This document shows positions 48,171-57,687 of a stretch of 64,000 bases of DNA, in pieces. The stretch comes from WLMZ01 sp043753895 (GTDB taxonomy: Bacteria; Actinomycetota; Acidimicrobiia; Acidimicrobiales; Ilumatobacteraceae): contig JAYUWK010000037.1 in the NCBI GenBank assembly GCA_043753895.1, positions 69,093 through 133,092 on the forward strand, written 5' to 3'. Made by a program: the position numbers and the translations under genes. Below the pieces are notes generated by a model. It had not been told where the DNA came from. It worked only from the letters and a program-made list of their open reading frames with translations, and searched no databases. Within the stretch, counting starts at the first letter, position 1. Each line of letters begins with the position of its first letter.

Positions 48171-50287
48171 GCGGCTCGCCGTCTGGACGTCAGTTTCAAA
48201 CACGTCGCGAGCCAACAGGACACTGGTGGTTGACGGGTCTGTTGCTGCTCGTTGTGGTGATGGCCTTGCTGGCGCACGGATACATTCGCCGTCAGGTTGG
48301 TGCCACCGGCACGCAATCGCGTGACACTTCAGCCAACGCCGGACTTGTGACCTCGGGTGCACTGCTGGATCTCAGCGGTGCGAAACCCACGACCAACCGG
48401 ACCCCCGATCACACGATTGCGCTCACCTTCGACGACGGACCAGACCGCCGATGGACCCCCGCGATCCTGGCGGTGCTCGCCCGACATCATGTGAGGGCGA
48501 CGTTCTTCGTGGTCGGGTCGTCGGTGTTGAGCGCCCCGAACGTGACGAGGCAAATCAAACGAGATGGGCATGAGATTGGGGTGCACACTCTCACTCATGC
48601 CGACGTCACGAGTTTGTCGTCGTGGGAGCGGAGTCTGCAACTCTCACTCACCCAGACCGCCGTCGTGGGCGTGCTCGGCATTCGTCCCGTGTTGTTCAGA
48701 CCGCCGTACTCATCGACCCCAGCTGATGTCACGGTCAATCAATACGTGGCGTATCGGGCTGTTGCCCAGCAGGGGTATCTGATCGCGTTGAGCGACTTCG
48801 ACAGTGAGGACTGGCGCCGACCTGGCGTCGCAACGATCATTGCGAACGCGACGCCGCCCGACGGAGTTGGTGGCATCGTGTTGTTCCACGATGGGGGCGG
48901 AGACCGATCCCAGTCCGTCACCGCGCTCGATCAGTACATCACGAACCTCACCGCACAGGGATACCGGTTTGTCACCGTCTCCGAAATCGGTGGACTATCG
49001 ACCGACTCGGTGCAACCGTCAGCCGGAACCGTGCAACGCCTGCAGGGTTTCAGTCTGCGCGCCGGGCTGGCGGTTGGTACTGGGCTCGCCACGATCGCCG
49101 TCGTGCTCCTTCCCCTGCTCGGTGTACTCGCCCTGCTCCGCACGGTCGTTCTGTTGGGGCTGGCGCGCGCACATACCCGCCAGCCCGAACGTGACCGCAA
49201 CGACCCCACGTTTGTTCCCTCGGTCACGATCATCGTGCCTGCATACAACGAAGCGGCTGGTATCGCCGCGGCGGTGACATCCCTTGGGCTCGGCGATTAC
49301 CCGGACCTGCGCGTCATCGTGATCGACGACGGCTCCACCGACGACACCGCAGCGATCGCCGCCGCACTCGGTCTCGCGAACGTCACTGTTATCAGTCAAC
49401 CCAACCTCGGCAAGGCCACCGCACTCAACACCGGGATCGACCTTGCCGAGAGCGACATCATCGTCACTGTCGATGGTGACACCGTCTTCGAGCCCGATAC
49501 CGTTCGCTGGCTCGTTCAACCCTTCGCTGATCCAGGTGTGGGCGCCGTATCCGGCAACACCAAGGTCGCCAACCGTCGCGGGATCCTCGGTCGCTGGCAA
49601 CACATTGAATACGTGATGGGGTTCAATCTCGACCGACGCATGTACGAACTCGGCCGGTGCATGCCCACGGTGCCTGGTGCCATCGGGGCATTCCGCAGCC
49701 ATGTGCTCGCTGAAGTCGGCGGGCTCAGCAACGACACCCTCGCCGAGGACACCGACCTCACCATGGCGATCGGCAGAGCAGGCTGGAAGGTGGTCTACGA
49801 AGAACGCGCGCGAGCATGGACGGAAGCCCCCGCAACGCTTCGGCAACTGTGGAAGCAGCGGTACCGATGGTCCTACGGCACGATGCAGGCAATGTGGAAA
49901 CACCGCGGCAGCATCCGACCCCGCGAACGCTCCCAACTTGGACGACGCGCACTTCCGTATATGCTCGTGTTCCAGATCATCTTCCCGCTGATCGCACCGC
50001 TGGTGGACATTTTTGCTGTCTACGGGATTCTGTTCTTGAACCGCACTCCGGTCATAGCGTTCTGGCTGGCGTTCACGTTCCTTCAAGTCATCGTCGCCGT
50101 CTACGCGTTCCGGCTTGACAACGAGAAGCTGGGACCATTGTGGTCCATGCCCCTTCAGCAGCTTGTGTACCGCCAGATGATGTACCTCGTCGTCATCCAC
50201 TCGGTCGTCACCGCCCTCACCGGCGTGCCACTGCGCTGGCATAAACTCAACCGCACCGGCGATTTCTCTGCAGCTCCGTCCACCTGA
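48167..50287 (+). CDS. Fused polysaccharide deacetylase and GT2 glycosyltransferase
   Basis: 706 residues, GTG start. Membrane segment at 22-38. NodB-type deacetylase (about 82-278): D89/D90 in TFDDGPD, H140 and H144 in HTLTH, RPPY at 178-181, and LFHDGGGDRS. A membrane region at 298-333 follows. The GT2 synthase (about 350-590) shows D387/D388 (IDDGSTDD), D436/D438 (VDGD), E527/D528 (LAEDTD) and QRYRW at 564-568. Two or three C-terminal membrane helices follow. The order fits a processive synthase of a beta-linked N-acetylhexosamine polymer whose acetyl groups are removed by its own N-terminal part. The product is inferred, not read. Confidence 0.88.
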   Translation: MSGSPSGRQFQTRREPTGHWWLTGLLLLVVVMALLAHGYIRRQVGATGTQSRDTSANAGLVTSGALLDLSGAKPTTNRTPDHTIALTFDDGPDRRWTPAILAVLARHHVRATFFVVGSSVLSAPNVTRQIKRDGHEIGVHTLTHADVTSLSSWERSLQLSLTQTAVVGVLGIRPVLFRPPYSSTPADVTVNQYVAYRAVAQQGYLIALSDFDSEDWRRPGVATIIANATPPDGVGGIVLFHDGGGDRSQSVTALDQYITNLTAQGYRFVTVSEIGGLSTDSVQPSAGTVQRLQGFSLRAGLAVGTGLATIAVVLLPLLGVLALLRTVVLLGLARAHTRQPERDRNDPTFVPSVTIIVPAYNEAAGIAAAVTSLGLGDYPDLRVIVIDDGSTDDTAAIAAALGLANVTVISQPNLGKATALNTGIDLAESDIIVTVDGDTVFEPDTVRWLVQPFADPGVGAVSGNTKVANRRGILGRWQHIEYVMGFNLDRRMYELGRCMPTVPGAIGAFRSHVLAEVGGLSNDTLAEDTDLTMAIGRAGWKVVYEERARAWTEAPATLRQLWKQRYRWSYGTMQAMWKHRGSIRPRERSQLGRRALPYMLVFQIIFPLIAPLVDIFAVYGILFLNRTPVIAFWLAFTFLQVIVAVYAFRLDNEKLGPLWSMPLQQLVYRQMMYLVVIHSVVTALTGVPLRWHKLNRTGDFSAAPST

Positions 50288-50299
50288 CGCCGCCATACG

Positions 50300-50450
50300 C
50301 CCACGACGGTTCGGCCTTCCACGTCGGCGACCTCGGCCAGAACGTCATCCCGTGTTCGGTTGCCCTGCGGAAGCCGCGACGAGTGAACAACGTCGTGACC
50401 GGCGTCGATCAGAAGCTGGGCCAGCTGAATGCGGGGTCGCCGCGGACGAG
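50300..50450 (-). pseudogene. Fragment of a DUF5615 toxin-like gene
   Basis: On the minus strand this encodes LAQLLIDAGHDVVHSSRLPQ followed by GNRTRDDVLAEVADVEGRTVV, closely matching the N-terminal half of the intact DUF5615 protein at 62468-62836 (LAQLLLNAGHDVVHSSQLPQ). The start and the C-terminal half are missing. The rest of 50288-50817 has no gene apart from the palindrome copy B and the probable promoter region of the NlpC/P60 gene. Confidence 0.75.
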
Positions 50451-50527
50451 AGCCTTGTACATGACGATCCCGACGAGACGTGAGGTTGGGGAAACCGCTC
50501 GTGCCCCTGACCTCCGTGGTTCCGGTC

Positions 50528-50576
50528 GAAGTTGCGTCCCTCAGGCCCAAGACGGGCCGCTACGGCGCAACTTCGC
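50528..50576. repeat. 49-bp palindromic repeat, copy B
   Basis: Starts CGAAGTTGCGTCC and ends GGCGCAACTTCG, same length as copy A; centre contains AGGCCCAAGACGG as in copy C. It lies ~80 bp beyond the DUF5615 fragment and ~240 bp upstream of the NlpC/P60 start. Confidence 0.85.
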
Positions 50577-50817
50577 TGACCTCACGCCGCGTCCCACGGC
50601 TCATCCACACACAGCGCCCCCGGCAGATTGCGACGGAATGTTGCGATGACCGACTGCAGAACGACTGCGAGCAGGCGCCGGCGCACGTTGGAGCGAACCG
50701 GGTGTGCCACCACAAGCGTTGAAAGACGGCACCGAGTGGAACCGGCTCGATAACGAAACTCGAGAATGTCCGTCACGATTCCGCAATACAACCGTAATAT
50801 TTGCTAGGGTTTCGCAA

Positions 50818-52104
50818 ATGTTGCGTCGGCCAAGATCGCTTCGACTGAATCTCGGAATTGCCATTGTGTTGTTCGGCAGTGCTGTCTCGATACACCCCGC
50901 AGCCGCGGATGGCATCACAGATCAGCAGGCCGAGGTCAAGCGGATCTTGGGCCAAATTGATTCGCTCAACCAGAAGCATGATCAGTTCGCCGAGTTGGGT
51001 GCCCAAGCGTTGGACGAAAAGGCGAAGCTCGACGCTGAGATCGTTGTGTCGCGAGGCAAGATCAGTTCGCAACAGGTCGAGTTGAATACGTTGTCGAGCC
51101 AATTGTCTGATGTGGCCGTCCAGAGGGTGATGGGCGGCGGTAGCGGTGCGATGGGCCCGTTGTTCACTGATCCGGCGGCGATCGACGATGGCTTGCAACG
51201 CGACCATCTGACACGGGTTGCTGTGAACGCTGGTGCTGCTACCACCGATGGCTACGAATCGTTGCTGAAGGCGTTCGGTCAGGAGCAGAAGTCGCTCGAG
51301 AAGAAGCAGAAAAAGGTCACTGATCTTGTTGCGAACGCGGAGAAGAATCGCGTCGCTGCAGAGCAGGCGGCCGCGGATGCCACGAACAAGCTCACTACGG
51401 CGAAAGCGACGCTGGGTGTGTTGGTTGAACAGGAGCAGCAGCGTCAGGTGGCAGCGGCGCAACGCCAGTTCGAGCAGCAACTCAAGCAGCAGCAGGCCGC
51501 AGCCGCAGCAGCCGCCACGGCCGCTGCTGTCAAAACGTCGGCCGTCAAGGTTGGTTCCAGTGCTGGCAACAGCGGCGGCTCCGCGTCCGCCGGTGCCGGT
51601 TCGAACAACGGTGGTGGTAGCGCAAGCAGCGGTGGGGCTGGTTCGAACAGCAGCGGTGGGGCTGGAACCGGGTCCGGTTCGGGTAGCGGCGATGGATCAA
51701 GCGCCGCCGCAGACCCTGCGTCGGGTTCAGCCGGCGGGTCTGTGCCGGTGTCTGGCCAAGCCGGTGTCGCGATCGGCGCAGCGAAGAGCCAAATCGGGCT
51801 TCCCTACCGTTGGGGTGCGATGGAGCCTGGGGTGGCTTTTGATTGTTCGGGTATCACGGCCTGGGCGTGGGGACGAGCCGGCGTGAACCTTCCGCACCAA
51901 TCGGCGCAACAGTTTGCGTCGATCCCGCACGTAGCGGCGAGCGACGCCCAACCGGGCGACCTCATTTTTTCGTACTCCCCGATCAGCCACGTGGGTATCT
52001 ATCTCGGTAACGGTCAAATGATCCATAGCCCGCAGACCGGTTCGTTCGTGTCCTACACCACCGTGCGTTGGGCCAATGTCACCGGAGTCGGCCGACCGGG
52101 GTAA
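50818..52104 (+). CDS. NlpC/P60 peptidoglycan endopeptidase, RipA-like
   Basis: 428 residues from ATG 50818. Signal peptide LGIAIVLFGSAVSIHPAAA. An N-terminal coiled coil (about 35-235) with heptads of Q/E/K is followed by a Gly/Ser-rich linker (about 245-310) and a C-terminal NlpC/P60 domain with catalytic C343 (FDCSGIT), H391 (SPISHVGIYLG) and third residue H403 (MIHSP). The architecture matches RipA/PcsB-type cell-separation hydrolases, with the coiled coil acting as an inhibitory or docking arm. No FtsEX genes nearby. No clear Shine-Dalgarno; a short inverted repeat ATTTGC/GCAAAT overlaps the start region. Confidence 0.9.
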   Translation: MLRRPRSLRLNLGIAIVLFGSAVSIHPAAADGITDQQAEVKRILGQIDSLNQKHDQFAELGAQALDEKAKLDAEIVVSRGKISSQQVELNTLSSQLSDVAVQRVMGGGSGAMGPLFTDPAAIDDGLQRDHLTRVAVNAGAATTDGYESLLKAFGQEQKSLEKKQKKVTDLVANAEKNRVAAEQAAADATNKLTTAKATLGVLVEQEQQRQVAAAQRQFEQQLKQQQAAAAAAATAAAVKTSAVKVGSSAGNSGGSASAGAGSNNGGGSASSGGAGSNSSGGAGTGSGSGSGDGSSAAADPASGSAGGSVPVSGQAGVAIGAAKSQIGLPYRWGAMEPGVAFDCSGITAWAWGRAGVNLPHQSAQQFASIPHVAASDAQPGDLIFSYSPISHVGIYLGNGQMIHSPQTGSFVSYTTVRWANVTGVGRPG

Positions 52105-52217
52105 ACCGCCCGACGACCGGGGGTGCCTTGGCATCTTCATCGACGGTGGGGCGGGTAACCCGATCGTCTGGCTGGCCAAACCCTTGATCGCTGTCGGCGA
52201 TGACAGCGAAGCAGGGG

Positions 52218-52496
52218 TTATGGGGTCTGTCGGTGTTGGAGGGCATCGAGGCGGCTGCGGTAGTCGTCTGGCTCGATCTCGCCACGGGCGAGACGTTCGG
52301 CCAAGAGTTCCTGCGGCGTGGGTCGCGCAGACTGGGTTGGGGCCGGCATGTGTGCCGGTGCGTGAGATGTGTGGTTGCCGTGTCGGATGAGCGTGACCGC
52401 GATCCAGATGATTCCACCCCAGAAGGCAATCATCATGATTGCCATCCACCACCAGCTGCCGCCGCCCATGTTGTCGTTCCAGTCTCCGTTGTGCAT
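52218..52496 (-). CDS. Small SHOCT-domain membrane protein
   Basis: 92 residues from ATG 52496; AAGGAG lies 6 nt before it, whereas the ATG at 52502 directly abuts the SD and is less likely. One membrane helix (WWWMAIMMIAFWGGIIWIAV) and a C-terminal SHOCT motif (PQELLAERLARGEIEPDDYR). Such proteins are common next to copper or stress genes in actinobacteria; the role is unknown. It is divergent from the multicopper oxidase and shares its upstream region. Confidence 0.82.
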   Translation of the reverse strand: MHNGDWNDNMGGGSWWWMAIMMIAFWGGIIWIAVTLIRHGNHTSHAPAHMPAPTQSARPTPQELLAERLARGEIEPDDYRSRLDALQHRQTP

Positions 52497-52681
52497 GACC
52501 ATCTCCTTGATTGTCCTGCGATCAACGGTACGCCTGTTGGTCCTGTTGTGCCGCCGAACTTGGTGAACAACGAATCTTCTGCACACCGGCTCCACAGGTT
52601 CTCCATATCATGCTGGCATCGTTACGGCCGTCGAAGCCGCCTGTGCGGCGCGCCCGCATCACGTGCGGAAAGGACGAAACG

Positions 52682-54232
52682 ATGAAAGCGTTTTCACGAC
52701 GGGAGTTGTTGGTCACGGGCGGCGGAGTGTTACTGCTTGGCGCGTGCGGCTCGAAGGCGACTTCGTCGATTGGTGGTGCCACCGTTGGCCCGACCGACCC
52801 GGCGATCGAGCGCCGCGACGCTTTACGGCTCAAGGCCGGCGCCGCGACGGTGACAGCAATAGTGACAGCAGCACCGGCGACGGTGGTGATTGGAGGTCGC
52901 GAGGTATCCACGTGGGCGTTCGGTGCACGCCCGGGTGCCGGGGGGATCCGGGCCAAGGTCGGAGACCTCATCGAGGCGACGTTCGTCAACCAACTACCGG
53001 TGGCGAACACGATGCATTGGCACGGCATTGCGTTGCGGAACGACATGGACGGTGTGCATGATCTGACCCAGGCGCCGGTTGAAACGGGTGGCCAGTTCAC
53101 GTACCGGTTCACGGTGCCCGATGCTGGCACCTTCTGGTTCCATCCGCATATGGGCCTCGAGCTCGACAAGGGTTTGTATGCCCCGTTGATCGTGGAGGAT
53201 CCGAACGACCCAGTCGCGTTCGATGCCGACGTGACATTGATGTTGGATGACTGGTTGGACGGCTACGGCCGCACCCAGGAACTGGTTCTGGCAGAGTTGA
53301 AGTCGACCGGCGGGCACTCGGGCCACATGGGCGCCGGCTCGTCGAACAGCAGCATGGGCCGCATGGGCGGTATGGGCGGCATGGGCGGTATGGGCGGTAT
53401 GACCTCGTCGTCGGGTGGAATGGGTTCGATGATGGGTGGGCTCACCGGTGACGTGACCTATCCGTTGCATCTGATCAATGGTCGCGCCCCAACCGAACGG
53501 GAAACAGTGAAGGCGATCCCTGGGCAGCGCCTGCGGTTACGGTTGATCAACGCAGGATCCGACACCGCGTATCGGGTTGCTGTTGGTGGGCATCGAATGA
53601 CGGTGACCCACGCTGACGGGTTCCCGGTCGTCCCGGTCGAGGTCGACAACGTCGTTTTGGGAATGGGCGAGCGTTACGACGTGATCGTCGTCGCCCAGTC
53701 CGGTGCGTTCCCGATCGTCGCAGCGCCAGAAGGCAAACCGGACCCGGCGGCTGAAGCGGTGCTGTCGACGAGCAACTCGGCGGCTGTTCCCGTGGTCGGG
53801 ACGAAACCGTCTGAACTCTCAGGACGCACGCTGGTCTACGCCGACCTCGTCGCGACCGACGCTGTCCGGTTGGCTGCAAAAAAGCCAGACCGGTCCGAGA
53901 CGATCGCGCTGACCGCGAATCCTTCGGGTTACGTACATGGCATCAACGCCAAGAGCTACCCCGATAGCGCACCAATCGTTGTGCGCGAGGGCGAACGACT
54001 CAGGTTGAGAATTGTCAACAACACGATGATGTTCCACCCGATCCATTTGCACGGCCACACGTTCCAGATGGTCGGCGACGGGAACGCACGTAAGGACACC
54101 GTGAACGTGTTGCCGATGTCGTCTGTAGAGGTGGACATCGCTGCCGACAACCCCGGACAGTGGATGCTGCACTGCCACAACACCTACCACTTCGAGATGG
54201 GCATGGCCACCGTGCTCTCCTACCGTGCCTAA
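52682..54232 (+). CDS. Multicopper oxidase, CueO/CopA-like, Met-rich
   Basis: 516 residues from ATG 52682 with GGAAAGGA upstream. A Tat-type signal with lipobox: SRRELLVTGGGVLLLGACG. Copper ligands: H112-x-H114 (HWHG), H154-x-H156 (FWFHPH), HPIHLHGH near 463, and HCHNTYHFEMGM from 497 with T1 Cys498 and axial Met. A Met/Gly repeat segment (GMGGMGG at about 225-240, GMGSMMGG) is typical of cuprous oxidases that bind Cu(I). It should oxidise Cu(I) outside the membrane. It sits between SHOCT and the two-component system, pointing to copper defence. Confidence 0.9.
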   Translation: MKAFSRRELLVTGGGVLLLGACGSKATSSIGGATVGPTDPAIERRDALRLKAGAATVTAIVTAAPATVVIGGREVSTWAFGARPGAGGIRAKVGDLIEATFVNQLPVANTMHWHGIALRNDMDGVHDLTQAPVETGGQFTYRFTVPDAGTFWFHPHMGLELDKGLYAPLIVEDPNDPVAFDADVTLMLDDWLDGYGRTQELVLAELKSTGGHSGHMGAGSSNSSMGRMGGMGGMGGMGGMTSSSGGMGSMMGGLTGDVTYPLHLINGRAPTERETVKAIPGQRLRLRLINAGSDTAYRVAVGGHRMTVTHADGFPVVPVEVDNVVLGMGERYDVIVVAQSGAFPIVAAPEGKPDPAAEAVLSTSNSAAVPVVGTKPSELSGRTLVYADLVATDAVRLAAKKPDRSETIALTANPSGYVHGINAKSYPDSAPIVVREGERLRLRIVNNTMMFHPIHLHGHTFQMVGDGNARKDTVNVLPMSSVEVDIAADNPGQWMLHCHNTYHFEMGMATVLSYRA

Positions 54233-54278
54233 CTAACGGCGCTACCGTCGACAACTGAACGAACCGATCGGAGAGAAC

Positions 54279-54974
54279 GTGGCGCTGGTATTGGTGGTTG
54301 ACGACGAGGTCCGCATTCGCGACCTCGTGCGCCGCTACCTCGAGCACGACGGGCACCAAGTAGTGACTGCAGGCAGCGGAGCTGAGGCGCTCGAGGTCTC
54401 CCGTCGTTTCAGCGTCGATCTGATCGTGTTGGACCTCCGCCTGCCCGACGTCCCCGGTGAGCAAGTCGCTGCCGAGATTCGCCGCGACTGCGACGTGCCG
54501 ATCCTGATGCTCACCGCCAAGGTCGACGAACGCGACCGTATCCACGGACTCGAAATGGGTGCCGACGACTACGTGACCAAACCGTTCAGTCCACGCGAAC
54601 TCGTGCTACGCATCAACGCAATTCTTCGCCGCGGCCGAACGTCCACCACGGTCGAACCAATCGTGTCGTTCGGTGGTGGTGTGCTCCAGATCGACGAAGG
54701 CACGCGACGAGTCACCGTCAACGGTGAGGTCGTCGAGCTGACCCCAACTGAATGGGGGGTGTTGCTGTCGCTCGCTGCGCAACCGGGGCGGGTGAGCTCG
54801 CGCTACGAGCTGATCAACCGTGTACGCGGCTACGAGTTCGACGGCTACGAGCGGACCGTCGATTCGCACGTCAAAAACTTGCGCCGCAAGATCGAACCCG
54901 ACGCGTCACATCCCATGATCGTGCAAACCGTCACCGGTGTCGGCTACCGACTGGGACTCGCCCGTGACCGCTGA
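54279..54974 (+). CDS. OmpR-family response regulator
   Basis: 231 residues, GTG start at 54279 with GGAGAG upstream. The receiver has D8/D9 (VVDDE), phosphoacceptor D52 (LDLRLPD), T79 and K101 (TKPFSPREL). The C-terminal winged helix contains LTPTEWGVLLSLAAQPGRV and VDSHVKNLRRKIEP and GVGYRL. It lies 46 bp after the multicopper oxidase and overlaps the kinase gene by 11 bp. The context suggests control of copper genes, though no copper-box is visible. Confidence 0.93.
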   Translation: MALVLVVDDEVRIRDLVRRYLEHDGHQVVTAGSGAEALEVSRRFSVDLIVLDLRLPDVPGEQVAAEIRRDCDVPILMLTAKVDERDRIHGLEMGADDYVTKPFSPRELVLRINAILRRGRTSTTVEPIVSFGGGVLQIDEGTRRVTVNGEVVELTPTEWGVLLSLAAQPGRVSSRYELINRVRGYEFDGYERTVDSHVKNLRRKIEPDASHPMIVQTVTGVGYRLGLARDR

Positions 54975-56334
54975 CCGCCACTGGGTCCGCAGCCCACTCG
55001 GCACACGCCTCGTTGCCGGCTTCGTCGCCGTCGCCGTCGCTGCCGTGTTCGTGGTCGCAGGGCTCACCCTGTGGCGCACGAAACACTCGGTCGGGCAGTT
55101 GGCACGAGAACGCCAACAGGCAACCGCGGACGTGATTGCCGGCACCCTCGGTCTCGCGTATCAGCAAAGCCGCGGCTGGGAATCTTTCGATGCCCACCCG
55201 GCGATGATGCTCGCCATCCAAGCAGGCGCGTCGCTGAACGTGCTCAACACAGACGGTCGCACTATCGAGTTACGCCACACGATGGACAACATGGCACCAA
55301 TGGCCGTCGACGCCCACGGGCCGACCCGCACATCGCCGATCACTGTCAATGGACAACAGGTCGGTACCGCAGAGGTGACGTTCGTGTCAGGCGAACTCGC
55401 TCAGGCCGAGATGCACGTCCGCGACGCACTCAGTGGCACGGTCCTGATCGGCTCCCTGGCCGCAGCGATCGTTGCGCTCCTGGTCGCGATACCACTCGCA
55501 CGCCTGATCATTCGACCGTTACGACGCGTCACCGACGCAGCCCGACGCCTCGGCGAAGGCGACGCCACCGCGCGCGCGGGAGGCCATGACGCCCCGGGAG
55601 AGATCGGCACCCTCAACCGCACCTTCGACACCATGGCCACCCGCCTGCAAGCCAACGAAGTCGCCCGCCGAAACCTCGCCGCCGACATGGCCCACGAACT
55701 CCGCACCCCACTCACCCTGCTCCAAGGCGGCTGCGAAGAGATCATCGACGGCATCAGCGAACCAACCATGGAACACTTCGTCCAGATGCACGACGACGTA
55801 CTGCGACTCCGACGCCTCGTCGACGACCTCGGCACCCTCGCCGCCGCCGACGCAGCCCTGGCCGGGCCCGGCTTGAGCACGCAACGTTGCGACCTCGCGG
55901 ACATCGCCGCCAACGCTGCCGACGCGCTGCGACCCCTCCTCGACGCCCACCAGCACCAACTACTCCGACACCTCGAACCCGCGACCGTCGTCGGCGACCC
56001 AACCAGGCTTGACCAGATCGTCACCAACCTGCTCACCAACGCGATCAAGTTCACCCCCGCGGGCGGCCGAATCGAACTCATCGTGCACCACGACCCAACG
56101 AACCATCTCACATCCCTCACCGTCAGCGACAACGGTCCCGGCATCGCACTCGAAGACCGCAAACGCGTCTTTGAACGCTTCTACCGCAGCGAGACGACCC
56201 GACCAATCGCCGGCAGCGGTGTCGGCCTCGCCGTCGTCGACCAACTCGTCACAGCACACGGCGGATCGGTGAGCATCACCGACACGTCGATCGGCACCAC
56301 CATCGTCGTGACCATGCCGGGAGCCGCACCGTGA
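54964..56334 (+). CDS. Sensor histidine kinase
   Basis: 456 residues from GTG 54964. Two membrane helices (about 14-35 and 157-180) flank an extracytoplasmic sensor of ~120 residues with Met/His-rich RHTMDNMAPMAVDAHG (104-119), a possible Cu(I) site. HAMP follows, then HisKA with H244 (DMAHELRTPL), and HATPase_c with NLLTNAIKF, DNGPG and GSGVGLAVV. It is coupled with the regulator gene by 11-bp overlap. A metal-sensing role is inferred from position and the Met/His residues. Confidence 0.92.
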   Translation: MTADRHWVRSPLGTRLVAGFVAVAVAAVFVVAGLTLWRTKHSVGQLARERQQATADVIAGTLGLAYQQSRGWESFDAHPAMMLAIQAGASLNVLNTDGRTIELRHTMDNMAPMAVDAHGPTRTSPITVNGQQVGTAEVTFVSGELAQAEMHVRDALSGTVLIGSLAAAIVALLVAIPLARLIIRPLRRVTDAARRLGEGDATARAGGHDAPGEIGTLNRTFDTMATRLQANEVARRNLAADMAHELRTPLTLLQGGCEEIIDGISEPTMEHFVQMHDDVLRLRRLVDDLGTLAAADAALAGPGLSTQRCDLADIAANAADALRPLLDAHQHQLLRHLEPATVVGDPTRLDQIVTNLLTNAIKFTPAGGRIELIVHHDPTNHLTSLTVSDNGPGIALEDRKRVFERFYRSETTRPIAGSGVGLAVVDQLVTAHGGSVSITDTSIGTTIVVTMPGAAP

Positions 56335-56395
56335 CGCGTCGGAGTCCCCACCCACACTGCTACAGCATCACGACGAGCTGCAGTAGTCAGGGGTA

Positions 56396-57268
56396 TCAAC
56401 CAGGGCAGAGCGCTGCGACGAAGCTAACGAGGTGGTGAATCTGGAACGCTGCGAGTGCTCCCGTGCCAGCGATGGTCAACCAAAGGCTGATCAACAACGA
56501 TGACCGCGGCGCTACGGCAGGCGGGCCGAACAGCGCGACAACACGGGCAGGCACGCCAAGCCCGGTGAAGCCCAGGGCGCCGACGGGCACAGCACCGTGC
56601 AGGGCAACCTTTCCGAGGGTTCGAGCAACAAAGTGTCGATCACCACACGCCTTCACCGCTGCCTCATCCGCCCAACGCTCCAGAGAGAACTGAAGCCGCG
56701 ATGCCAGCGGCCTGAGCATCGGGATGGTGGTCGATGCCAGCTTCGCGACGAGAAGGTACCGGTCGTGGCGGTATCTGGCATGGGCGTGTTCGTGCGCGAT
56801 CACCACTGCACATTCGTCGTCGTCGAGGAGTTCGATCAAACCGGTCGACACCACCACCCGCCCACCACGGCCAGGAAGCGTGAAGGCAAAAGGCTGATCA
56901 TTGCGGGTGACCTCGACCGACCCAGGATGATCGTTGCGGAGACGATGGTGCGTGCGTAGCACGCGAGCGGCCCGAACGGCACCGATGACTGCAAGGGCCA
57001 AGGACGGGATGCCGATGAGCGGCGCTATCCGCCCATGTGAACGGAAGACTTCAACACACCACCCGAAAGCAGCTCCGTTGTAGGGGGCATGCGCCAAGTA
57101 TCCAAATCCGAGAATCCACAGTGTTGGGAGGGCCGCACTGGTGGTGACGATCAGCGTGATCGCCACAACCCGCGAGGCGATGACGGCAGGCAGCCTTCGG
57201 TGAACGGTCGTGACCATCACCGCCATCGCAGTGACCCCCAGCAACGGAAGGAGCACGGTTGGAACCAT
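56396..57268 (-). CDS. BlaR1/M56-like membrane zinc protease
   Basis: 290 residues. Four or five membrane segments and a cytoplasm-facing zinc site H159-E160-x2-H163 (AHEHAHARYRHD), with a later ERWADEAA glutamate as the third ligand. Resembles the membrane domain of BlaR1/MecR1 but has no C-terminal penicillin-binding sensor, as in CopY-linked M56 proteases. It overlaps the upstream BlaI/CopY repressor by one base (TAATG), so it is likely to cut that repressor or an equivalent on some membrane signal. Confidence 0.88.
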   Translation of the reverse strand: MVPTVLLPLLGVTAMAVMVTTVHRRLPAVIASRVVAITLIVTTSAALPTLWILGFGYLAHAPYNGAAFGWCVEVFRSHGRIAPLIGIPSLALAVIGAVRAARVLRTHHRLRNDHPGSVEVTRNDQPFAFTLPGRGGRVVVSTGLIELLDDDECAVVIAHEHAHARYRHDRYLLVAKLASTTIPMLRPLASRLQFSLERWADEAAVKACGDRHFVARTLGKVALHGAVPVGALGFTGLGVPARVVALFGPPAVAPRSSLLISLWLTIAGTGALAAFQIHHLVSFVAALCPG

Positions 57269-57624
57269 TAGCGATCGCTCCCATCGAGCAGCTTGCGTAA
57301 CGCCTTGGCATCGCGTTTGGAGAGACTGCCGACGAAACCGGCAAGGACAGCGGAGTGGTCACTTGCCGATGACAGGACATCGCTGATTCGACGTGCAGCC
57401 AGTTCGGACTCATCGAAACTCGCCTGATAAGCAAATGCTCGCCCTGACTCCCTTCGCTGGACGAGTCCCTTTGCGTGAAGTCGCCCAAGCACCGTGGCGA
57501 CGCTTGTGTAGGCAAGCCGGATCGGCAGCCGTTCATTGACCTCACCGGGTTGGAGTGGAGTCTGTGCAGCCCACAGCACCGTCATGATGTCGTGCTCCAA
57601 AGCACCGTCGGGTCGCCTCGCCAT
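57268..57624 (-). CDS. BlaI/MecI/CopY-family repressor
   Basis: 118 residues from ATG 57624 (MARRPDGALEHDIMTVLWAA), preceded by GGAGG at a 5-nt spacing; the GTG at 57630 is too close to the SD. Winged helix: PLQPGEVNERLPIRLAYTSV followed by ATVLGRLHAKGLVQR. The C-terminal dimerisation helix contains the likely cleavage region (ALRKLLDGSDR). Belongs to the family that represses beta-lactamase, or copper ATPase (CopY), genes. Context and the DUF305/ATPase downstream favour copper. Confidence 0.9.
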   Translation of the reverse strand: MARRPDGALEHDIMTVLWAAQTPLQPGEVNERLPIRLAYTSVATVLGRLHAKGLVQRRESGRAFAYQASFDESELAARRISDVLSSASDHSAVLAGFVGSLSKRDAKALRKLLDGSDR

Positions 57625-57687
57625 GATCACCTCCGAGTGCAGCGTAGCTCGGCAATTTGGCGCAGAGCCCTCGCCACGCCATCACAT

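Noticed and set aside
50580..50817. Riboswitch (c-di-AMP type) before the NlpC/P60 gene
   Set aside because: Such riboswitches precede some actinobacterial cell-wall hydrolase genes, but I could not find the conserved core in this leader.
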